Origin: Onthophagus taurus
Lineage: Eukaryota; Arthropoda; Insecta; Coleoptera; Scarabaeidae
Length of the DNA: 64,000 nucleotides
Direction of reading: 5' to 3'
Assembly (NCBI RefSeq): GCF_036711975.1
Contig: NW_027248941.1
Span: 2,170,001 to 2,234,000 of the forward strand
Shown here: in pieces, positions 50,301 through 58,422 of the stretch
How the letters are laid out: each line of letters opens with the position of its first letter
Position numbering within the stretch: position 1 is the stretch's first letter
Made by a program: the position numbers and the translations under genes
The notes under the pieces: generated by a model
What the model was told of the DNA's origin: nothing
What the model saw: the letters and a program-made list of their open reading frames with translations, nothing else
Databases searched by the model: none

Positions 50301-53300
50301 TCTATATAATGAAATTGGAGGCTCCAAAGAAAAAATTTGGAGTTAAAATGCAATATCCCTAACTTCATTGTTGAAATTGTTGAAATGACAAACCCAAATT
50401 TGACGTATATTAAATCATTAATAATGTTTCTACTTCTAGATCTAGTGTTAGCTCTACTTTTAGTTCAATAAAAATATGCAACATACTTATATTTTATGCT
50501 AACTAGGTCTAGTGTTAGTTCTAGTTTTATTTCAATAAAAATGATTTTGGTGTTTTTTGAAAGAGTTTCGAAGCATGTCAACTTTAATTTTATTATTATA
50601 TTGGTAATCTTTATAAAATAACCTTTAAAATGAGTCCAAACATGACATATTTATCTTCAATATTAACGAAGTTAACTTCCGGATAGAAATGTCAACGTCA
50701 ATTTTGAGATATTTGTAATCGTCGTGAAGAATCCTTTAAAATGAGCCCAAACATGAAGCATTTATCTCAAAAAACAAAAAAGTTAGAATAAAAAAACATT
50801 CAACCCGAAGTTAGCAACAATGAAGATAGCAATTTAATTTTTAAATATTAATACCAACCTTAATTTTTGATTTTTTTTATTATATTTTTGTTTTTGCAAC
50901 AAATTTTAAGACATTTAAATAAAAATTAAGAATATGTCAAAATTGACGTTGACATTTCTAACCGGAAATTGACCATAACTTCATTAATATTGAAGATAAA
51001 TATGTCGTGTTTGTACTCATTTTAAAGGATTTTTAATGACGATTACAAATACGTCAAAATTGAGGTTGCTTTTTAAACCTGAAGTTAATTATCATATAAT
51101 AGACAAATTCATGATGTATTCTTTATTAAAAAAACTGTTTTAAAAAGGTTTTTAAAGATGACAAAAAGTCTCCCAAGTTGACCAGGCACATCTAGGGAAT
51201 TGCAAAATTACTAAAAACTGTCTAAACGTTTTCTGGACATTTATGAAGACATTCAGTGGGTTTTTAAAGATGTTAAAAAGTGTCCAGACACTATCTAATG
51301 ATTGCTATGATTATCAAAAAGTGTCTAAAAGCTTTCTGGACAATTCTAGAAGCTACGACTATAGAAATCATTAGATAGATTTCTATAGTCGTGAAAAAGT
51401 GTCCTCAAGCTTTCAAATGATTTCTATAACCATCAAAAGGTGTCCAGAAGGAATTTAATGATTTCTATAGTAGTTAAAAATTGTCCAGAAGCTTTCTAAT
51501 GATTCCTATAGTTATCAAAAAGTGTCCAGAAGCTTTCTAATTATTTCTATAGTCGTTAAAAACTGTTCAAATTGTGTCTGATGACATCTATAGTAGTCGA
51601 AAAGTGTCCAGAAGGTGTGTAATGATATCTATAGTCGCCAAAAGGTGTCCAGAAGATATTTAATGACATCTATAGTAGTTAAACAGTGTCCGGAAGCTTT
51701 CTAATGATTTGTATAATCGTCAAAACTTGTCCAGAAGGTATTTAATGATTTCTACAGTAGTTCAGAAGCTTTCTAATGATTGCCATGAATATCAAAAAGT
51801 GTATAAACGCTTTCTGGATAATTATAAAGATAGCCAGAAGATTTTAAAAGATGTCCAAAAGGGTCTAGATAGTTTCTAAAGTAGTCTTCAAAGTTGGCAA
51901 CAATGAAATTAGCAACATAACTTTTAAATATTAATACCAACCCCAATTTTTCATTTTGTTGTTGATTATATTTTTGTTTTTGTGATAATTTTATAAAAAT
52001 TACGAATATTTCAAAATGACATTGACATTTCAAACCGGAAGTTGCTTATATCTCGAGTAATATTGGAATTAAATGTATCATGTTTGGGCTCATTTTAAAG
52101 GATTTTCCACGACGATTACAAATATGTCAAAAATTTTTTCACTTTTAGGCTTAAAATCTAAATAATTAGATTAAAAATATGTTTTTTTTTAATGTTTTTT
52201 AGCCCCATCCATCGAGTGAAGATATTGTAATCATCCCAGAGAATGAATATTGTGCGAGTGAAAAGATGACGATTTTTATCGGGTCGATTTACGCCTACAA
52301 AGGATTATTAATGGTTAATAATGAATCAATTAATATTTAAAAACCTAATTTAATGATTTTTGTGTAGATTTTTGGTGCTTTCCTAGCCTGGGAAACCCGG
52401 CATGTCTCAATCCCTGCGTTAAACGATAGCAGACACGTTGGATTATCGGTTTATAATGTTGCGATTATGTGTATTTGCGGCGCTGCGGTTGCTTTGGTCT
52501 TGGTCGATCACCAAGATGCTATGTTTTTGATTATTGGAGTTTTCGTAATTTTCTGCACAACAGCAACGTTATGGTTAGTTTTTGTACCGAAAATGGTGGA
52601 ATTAAAGCGAAACCCAGGGGGATCAATCGACAAAAGATTCCGACCAACCCTTAGACCAATGTCAAAAACGGGTAGAAGAGACTCGAGCGCTTCCGAATTA
52701 GAATCGAAGATGAAAGAGGTGAAAGCGATCAATTCGAAATTTCGAAAAACCCTCCTCGACAAAGAAAACGAACTCCAACTCCTCATAAAACGCCTCGGAA
52801 ACGAGGCGCGAGAACTTTTAGAATCGAAAACGTTGGATTCCAGCGACACAAATCGGCTTTCCGTTCCGCTATTACGAAAAGACCCCGCTTCCGGAACCGA
52901 AACGACCGATTTAACATCACTTTGTAGCATTAGCTCGCAAGATTGTACCTCATTTCACCGCTCAGATAGCCAAAAACGAAGAAAATCACACTCCAAAGAC
53001 AGTTTCGAGATTCCCAAACTCGAAGAACCAAAATTAAACGGAAATTTATCACCCCAAAACTTAATCGAGATCAAACCGGAAGTGAAACAACCCGAAATTA
53101 AAACCGAAACGATTTGTAACGGATCCCAAATCTACGAAGAGGTCAGTTTTACAAAAAAAAACGATTATTTCGAAACGAAACAAGAAGAAAAAACACCTCA
53201 AAGTCAACTAAGACGGAGATGTAGCCTCAAAAACGACGCCCAAGATCACGAGGAGAACGTTTGTTATCGCCGAGTGAGCGTTCCGGTGAATCGGGCGACT

Positions 53301-53792
53301 CCGGCGAAGAAAAAAAATGAATGCGGAACTCACGTTGTTGCGAAAAGTGAACTTTGGGACACCGGGAATCAACATCGATGCGTTAAAAGCCACCAAAAAA
53401 CGAGTCGGAGTGTTAATCAAGAAGAAGATGATACGACGATGCATAGATCCGTCTCAGAAAGGAATAAACACATTCAAAAACGAAACGAGAAAAGTCCCAA
53501 AAAAGAGGCGAGTTCAAATATTTGTAATCAACAGTGTAATAAGTTGGGGTATTTTCAATCGACCCCCAATGTGGCTGCAATAAAGAGTACAAGAACATTA
53601 CCCAGTGCTATTAAAAAGGAGAAATCGATGTATAACGCAACCTCTGAAAGTGAATTGTTAGATCGCGAGATTTTGCCGATTTTTCAAAAATTATTAACAG
53701 AAAGGAATAAATCCCAACATAACATAGACTATTCGTTTGGACGATCTTGTCCGAATATATCGATAAAGTGCGATATTGTGGAATATTTGTGA
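47325..53792 (+). CDS. GABA-B-R2: Metabotropic GABA-B receptor subunit 2
   Basis: Ten exons: 47325-47463, 47523-47626, 47840-47977, 48038-48332, 48804-49036, 49114-49487, 49535-49791, 49844-50097, 52203-52313, 52368-53792. Phases agree and give 1109 residues. A signal peptide (MWLKNLLVLVVIKFCAS) precedes a Venus-flytrap domain with FGAACTHVTDPIAKASK, FFRIVPSDMAFNP and FHGYTYDGIWAVALAIQ, then seven membrane helices starting about residue 443. After the last helix, LVFVPKMVELKRNPGG leads into KRFRPTLRPMSKTGRRDSS and a coiled coil (SELESKMKEVKAINSKFRKT, about residues 745-785) that should pair with GABA-B-R1. A long polar tail follows. In flies this subunit couples the heterodimer to Gi/o. R2 rather than R1 is chosen from the tail just after helix 7. 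Convergent with ALG3. Confidence 0.93.
50224..50232 (+). promoter_or_regulatory. AGATGGCGC motif in GABA-B-R2 intron 8
   Basis: TAGAGATGGCGCCACC carries the same CTCF-like core as the intergenic sites, here inside the 2.1-kb intron and just before repeat DNA begins. Function is unknown. Confidence 0.25.
50620..51115. mobile_element. Nested fold-back DNA, GABA-B-R2 intron 8 (left part)
   Basis: This is a diverged copy of the 30.1-30.7 kb palindrome: AAAATGAGTCCAAACATGAC, AACTTCCGG, AAAATGAGCCCAAACATGAA, then the inverted arm with TTTCTAACCGGAAATTGACC and GTTTGTACTCATTTTAAAGG. It again leads directly into 41-bp minisatellite DNA. Confidence 0.72.
51130..51885. repeat. ~41-bp minisatellite, GABA-B-R2 intron 8
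   Basis: Units such as GTGTCCAGAAGCTTTCTAAT followed by GATTCCTATAGTTATCAAAA match the family in USP32. This is the only copy outside the USP32 neighbourhood in this window. Confidence 0.85.
51886..52140. mobile_element. Fold-back DNA, right part, GABA-B-R2 intron 8
   Basis: After the minisatellite the fold-back family resumes: AGTTGGCAACAATGAAATTA, ACCAACCCC, AAACCGGAAGTTGCTTATAT, CTCGAGTAATATTGGAATTA and GGGCTCATTTTAAAGGATTT. It matches 30.3-30.55 kb closely. The layout fold-back, minisatellite, fold-back suggests one composite element. Confidence 0.65.
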
Positions 53793-54557
53793 AAAAAGAA
53801 CCTAAACGAACTACGATCTGTCAATTTTATTAAATTAAATTAATTAAATCGTTTTAAGTTTTTACGAAAAATGTTATTAGAAAAATTTTTGTTTTCCTAA
53901 CCTCAAAAAAAAAATTAATTAATAAATACAACCCTGTAGATTATTTCCATTTAGTAAACGATTATTAGATGAAATATACACATTCTCACATCAAATAAAT
54001 TAAGCGTTTTCTTATAATTTACCAAAAAAGATAGATTTAACCCGATTAAGAGTAAAAATTAAAATTATTAAAAAACAAGTTAACTCACCCGTTTGGAAAC
54101 CGATTTTTCGACGAGAATTTCTTCTTCCCACAATCACTTATACTTTTATTGAAGTTTTAAACGATTTTTTAATATGAAAAACTTTTTTATACGCACTTTA
54201 AATTGACACTGTTGACAATCAGAGGTACCAACTTAACTTTTTTTTTATTAATCCGATTTTAATGATTATTCTTTTATATTTATCGATAATTAATGTTGTG
54301 ATGATTTAATTAATTAAAATAAAGTTAAATAATGAATTTAATCAATTAAAATTAAATTATTTTATAATTTAATGTTTTAACTTTTCCCCAACTAACTTCA
54401 TTTCGTTAAAAAGTAAAACGTCAAACGCTCAAATTCAACTTAAATCATTTTTTGCCGTTTTTTTAGGCATAATTTGTGTTAACATCTAAAACATCGTAAA
54501 TTGTTGTTACCCAAGAAAAACGAAGGTATGTAACAAAAAATTTTTATTCATAAAAAC
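53793..54557. other. Convergent gap GABA-B-R2 / ALG3
   Basis: 3' UTR of GABA-B-R2 with AATAAA near 53923 and 53995, then AT-rich DNA. On the minus strand AATAAA lies about ten bases beyond the ALG3 stop. No gene is seen. Confidence 0.5.
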
Positions 54558-56057
54558 TCATTTTTGGTTCATAACTTTGTAGACACCATATAGGATGGAA
54601 AAGTGGCAAATATGCAATAAAGCGCTCGATATGTTTGTGCTGGGGTAAGTATTCCAACAAAATTCAACAACCGCTAACAACAAAAATATAATCGGCTTCC
54701 GATAAGGAGTCGAATGAACGAGGTACAACAAACTATGAAAGTACCAGCTATAAAATTGGTAATGCAAAGATCTAGCGCAAGTAATCCCGATTAAATTCGC
54801 CACAAAAAACGGCAAAACGAATAATCTAGTTACACTAGAAAAATCGACTTCCATTGTTTCTTTAATTTCTGGTTTAACTTCATCTTTTTTAATTTTATTC
54901 CTTGATTTTATTTGCCTCTCAAAGTTATCGATGAATTTTTGTTGATCCTTACTCAATTTTTCTTCCTCTTTATTAACACTTTTACTTTGTTTTAATTTTT
55001 TCCCTTTTCGAGCACCCTTTGTGTTCGTTTTTATCTCATCCAACGTCGATTTTATCGTAAAATAAGCGCTAAAATATTTCTTAACGCTCGAATAAAACAG
55101 AATTAACAACGAGACGTGTACCACTAACAACGCGACGTGGAAATTTTTATTTTCGAACAAATCCCGCGGTAAAAATCGGTAATTAACCGTCCATTTGTGC
55201 TCGAAAATTCGCCCCAAATCGAAACTTCCTTTGATGTAGCCCCAAAAATTCGCCCATAAAAATGGGGCGCCCAAAATTAATTGGACCACCCCACAAATAA
55301 AGAGGTTTAAGATGGTTTGGAGATACGTTAAGTTGGTTAAATAAGCTATTAATAAAGATGGGGCGTACAATAAGATGTTCATTTTTATGGAAACCGCGAA
55401 TGAGTACAAAATGCTCCCCAAAATCCATTGATTCCTTAAAAATAACGTTAAGGATAAGTAAAAAAAGAATACGGCGAAAGGATCGTTGAATAAACGCAAA
55501 ACGTAAATGGAATGTATCCGGTATGATGTAATTGTAGATAAAATTAATGCATACGGAGGAATTTTTTGAGTTTTCTTGTAAATTTCAAATGTTATGTAAC
55601 TTTGTAGGATATAAAGCGATAAAAAAATATATTGAGCTAATCGGATGTTCTCCCCTTGGTTCGTTATGTAATAAAGTAACGAATAAACGTAAACAAAACC
55701 AGCCGGGTACACCAATGGGCCTGTATCACCTAAAAAAATCAAAAAAGGAGTTAAAACCTTAAATCGGGCACTAAATTTACCTTTTAATTCGCTATAATCT
55801 AACGTTCCATTTAAAACCCCTCCAACTTCTTGCATATAAGCAATCCAATCGATTTCTGTGTATTTAATCCTTTGGATTATAAAGATATTTAGAAATACCT
55901 CGAATATTAACAAAGCCCAACACGTTATGTACAATTTTTTGGGGTTATAAAGTAAATCTTTGATAAAATCCATGGTTAAGTAGCGTTTTAGGTCGAACGA
56001 CATCGGCGAAGCTTTCCTGACCCGATTAACGGAAGTTTTATTTTTAGTTTGAGCCAT
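54558..56057 (-). CDS. ALG3: Dol-P-Man:Man5GlcNAc2-PP-Dol alpha-1,3-mannosyltransferase
   Basis: Two exons, 55781-56057 and 54558-55729, flank a 51-nt intron and give 482 residues. ALG3 (Drosophila l(2)not/Not56, family GT58) adds the first dolichol-phosphate-mannose-derived mannose to the lipid-linked N-glycan precursor in the ER lumen. Landmarks are YTEIDWIAYMQEV near residue 68, DTGPLVYPAGFVYVYSLLYY, YRIHSIYVLRLFNDP, KMNILLYAPSLL, EHKWTVNYRFLPRDLF and ARSLHYQFYSWYFHSLLYL, among about ten membrane helices. A lysine-rich loop of about 75 residues (KGARKGKKLKQSKSVNKEEE and onward) interrupts the C-terminal third. The intron lacks stops and keeps frame, so retention would insert 17 residues between ELKG and DTGP; spliced, the site reads ELKGDTGP, as conserved. 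Confidence 0.95.
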   Translation of the reverse strand: MAQTKNKTSVNRVRKASPMSFDLKRYLTMDFIKDLLYNPKKLYITCWALLIFEVFLNIFIIQRIKYTEIDWIAYMQEVGGVLNGTLDYSELKGKFSARFKVLTPFLIFLGDTGPLVYPAGFVYVYSLLYYITNQGENIRLAQYIFLSLYILQSYITFEIYKKTQKIPPYALILSTITSYRIHSIYVLRLFNDPFAVFFFYLSLTLFLRNQWILGSILYSFAVSIKMNILLYAPSLLIAYLTNLTYLQTILNLFICGVVQLILGAPFLWANFWGYIKGSFDLGRIFEHKWTVNYRFLPRDLFENKNFHVALLVVHVSLLILFYSSVKKYFSAYFTIKSTLDEIKTNTKGARKGKKLKQSKSVNKEEEKLSKDQQKFIDNFERQIKSRNKIKKDEVKPEIKETMEVDFSSVTRLFVLPFFVANLIGITCARSLHYQFYSWYFHSLLYLVHSTPYRKPIIFLLLAVVEFCWNTYPSTNISSALLHICHFSILYGVYKVMNQK

Positions 56058-57205
56058 TTTCGAAGGGTTTTGCCAAAAAATTCACTACTTCAAAAAGTGA
56101 GGTTAAGTTGTCATTTTTTTAATATTATTTTTTATAAGATTAATATGTAATGATTTATTTATAAGAAATGAAATAAGGAAATTGGAGTTATTCAAGTTTA
56201 AAAAGGGGGTTTAATTAATTTAGAGTTAAATTAATTTAAAAAAATTGTGTGTTTTAATTAATACATAAAAGATGGCGCTTCTATCTTGTTATTTTTTTAT
56301 TCATTAATTTTGTTATTTCCTCTGAAGTATTAATTAATAATAATAATTGATTTAGGTAATTAGCGTGTTTGGAATGCGAATTTAAATTAATCATTTAATT
56401 TTAAATTCAATAATTTAAAAATTATTAGTTTAATTAGTTGTCAATAGATGGCGGTGTTTTAACCGGAAAATTTAATTTAAGTTTTTAATGCAAATAATTG
56501 TTATTTATAGGTGTATTAAGATGATTTCGATGGGGAAAATTGGTTTAGAGGCGATTTATTAATTAAATGAATAAAGGGGGAAGAAAAATTTAATTCCACC
56601 ATCATTATTATAGTTAGTGGTGGTGAGATGGCGCTGTTTTCAATGCGGTAAGAATCTTTCCGATTCCTTAAAAATTAAACTTATAACTTTTAAAATGTTA
56701 AATTGAATTAAAATAATGCGTTCTAGGTGGATGCGGGGGCCCCTTTTTGCTATGGATCATTGTAATCTTGGTGTATCTTCGGTAAGTACAAACAAATTTA
56801 AAAAAAAAATTCTGGTGATTAAGGTTATGTTTTTTGTTGATTAAAAACTTTTAAAAGATTCTTAATTATCACCTTTGAGCGTGGTTTAACATGATTTATG
56901 AGTTAAATTGTTGATTTTAGTGCTAATTTCGAACAATTTTCCCCCAAATTTTTATTAAACAAAAATTGAGGTTATGTTGACTTATTTTGGTGAGTTATTT
57001 TTAATTTAATAATTATTTTTGCTTTTTTAATTCAATTTTAATCACGAAATGTAACTTTTTAGTTAATTTAATCAAAATTAATTAATTAAGTATTAATTAG
57101 TCCCCATAGATGGCGGTGTTTCAGCGGGAAATTTAAAACTAAAATTTTTTCAAATTAAATTTTTTATTAATAAACCATTTTAATGCAACAAATTAGGGTC
57201 GTTTT
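56058..57205. other. Intergenic region with three AGATGGCG motifs and one more at its right edge
   Basis: AT-rich, no convincing gene. AGATGGCG occurs at 56270, 56446, 56626 and 57108. The copies at 56446 and 57108 share an extended context, ATAGATGGCGGTGTTT then (C)CGG(G)AAA-ATTT. A pseudo-exon pattern (ATGGCGCTGTTTTCAATGCG followed by GTAAGA, and a second piece at 56728-56781 before GTAAGT) encodes at most about 26 residues and is not called. Confidence 0.5.
57108..57134 (+). promoter_or_regulatory. Composite AGATGGCGG / GCGGGAAA element (left)
   Basis: ATAGATGGCGGTGTTTCAGC is followed by GGGAAATTT. The first part resembles a CTCF core and the second an E2F site (GCGGGAAA). A matching element at 58221 lies in the same orientation on the other side of the two small secreted-protein genes. 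Confidence 0.4.
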
Positions 57206-57550
57206 TTAATGATGAGCTCTCCGCTGAACGTGTCCAGGGGCGTTAATCAAAAATTTCTCCTCATTTCCGTCATATTTTGAGTCTAAAATCAATTTTTTGA
57301 TTATTAATGCCAATTTTTGATAAAAAATTAACTTACAAGCATCGCGTTGGTTTAAATTCCGCTTAAATTGGAGCGATTTTCCCGTTAAACTCTTTTCCTG
57401 CGATTTTTTATGGGTTTTTGCTAAAAAAAAATTATTAATTGGGTAATCTATTTCGGTTATGACAAGTTTTAAATCGATTTTATACTCACCTTCCATGGAG
57501 TAAGCAAAAATTAACGCGAAAACTATGAAAAAGGTGAATTTGAAGTTCAT
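57206..57550 (-). CDS. Small secreted protein, 73 residues, unknown
   Basis: Three exons, 57490-57550, 57337-57420 and 57206-57282, splice at GTGAGT/TTTTTTTTAG and GTAAGT/GATTTTAG sites. The start is the ATG at 57550; the TTG in frame upstream is not used. Residues 1-20 (MNFKFTFFIVFALIFAYSME) are a clear signal peptide. The mature part is basic, with QFKRNLNQRD (a possible dibasic cleavage at KR) and an end reading INAPGHVQRRAHH, where RR is another candidate processing site. There are no cysteines. It could be a peptide precursor or a small secreted protein; I recognise no family. A TATTTAAG box lies about 47-54 bp upstream of the ATG. Head to head with the gene at 57826. Confidence 0.68.
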   Translation of the reverse strand: MNFKFTFFIVFALIFAYSMEGEYKIDLKLVITEIDYPINNFFLAKTHKKSQEKSLTGKSLQFKRNLNQRDACKLIFYQKLALIIKKLILDSKYDGNEEKFLINAPGHVQRRAHH

Positions 57551-57825
57551 TTTGTCCAACGTGAGAGGAAAATTAAAGTTTTATTTGTGAGGGGCTTCTT
57601 AAATACGCTTAAATATTAATTAATTATGTTTTTGCTCAATTTGGAATTCCTTTTTAAGTGGAATTTTGTAATAAATTATTTTATTATCTCGAAAAATGTC
57701 GGGAAATGTTATTTTTTCCAAAGAAAAATGTTTTAAGGCTTTTAAAGCGGAATTGTTTAGATAACAACAATATTTGCCGAGTTTTACTCGATAAACAACG
57801 CTTTGTTTTAGTTGTTTCGTTAAAA

Positions 57826-58183
57826 ATGATGTTTAAGTTGACGGTGTTGGCGGTTTTGATCACTTTTTGTGCTTGTAATCACAAAATTCGGGACAATAAG
57901 AGTCATCGGCACAAAATTCGGAGTAAGTATGAAATAAAATTGATGAAATTAACTAAAATTTTTGTTTTTAGATGATTCCACGCCGAATATCTTTTATATT
58001 GAGGGCGATAAATTAATCGCAGCTTCAAATAATGATGTTAAACATCATATTAATCAGATTAAAAATGACTTGGAAGTCGATCCGTATCAAGATTTAGAAA
58101 AATCTAAGCGGAAATCATCGTATAAAAGGATTTATAAACCTTTTCCGATTACAAAACCTGAAATTAATAAGAAAATGATTTAA
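57826..58183 (+). CDS. Small secreted protein, 102 residues, unknown
   Basis: Two exons, 57826-57922 and 57972-58183, joined at GTAAGT/TTTTTAG. MMFKLTVLAVLITFCAC is a signal peptide; the next ATG codon could also start it. The mature part has HKIRDNKSHRHKIR, a TPNIFYIEGDKLIAASNNDV stretch with a second-half DLEVDPYQDLEKS, then basic KRKSSYKRIYKPFPITKP. Candidate dibasic sites are KR and KRK. No family is recognised. Like its divergent neighbour it has a first exon that is nearly all signal peptide and ends in phase 1, so the two could be distant relatives or simply share a common secreted-protein layout. The ATGs are 275 bp apart, so the promoter region is shared. Confidence 0.68.
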
Positions 58184-58220
58184 TTTTTAATTAATTAAGA
58201 TAGTGGGGTTGGTTATTGAT

Positions 58221-58248
58221 AGATGGCGTTGTTTGTGGCGGGAAAATT
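58221..58248 (+). promoter_or_regulatory. Composite AGATGGCG / GCGGGAAA element (right)
   Basis: ATAGATGGCGTTGTTTGTGG runs into CGGGAAAATTT. It has the same order and orientation as the element at 57108 and the weaker one at 56446. It lies 38 bp beyond the stop of the 102-residue secreted protein. Confidence 0.4.
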
Positions 58249-58422
58249 TGTGTATTTGAATTAATTAACAACATTAAATTTATTTTTTGAAACATTTAAC
58301 ACTGATAAATGTTAATTAATTAATGAATTAATCAAACAGCTGTTGGTTTTTTGCTCGAATTTTCTTTGCTTGTCATTAAGCTGGATTGGGTCCCCTAAAA
58401 AATGGGAATTAAATAAATTTAA

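Noticed and set aside
56626-56781. Two-piece mini-gene (ATGGCGCTG… then a second exon) with good donors
   Set aside because: The spliced product is only about 26 residues before a stop and its ATG is part of the AGATGGCG motif; a chance arrangement is more likely.
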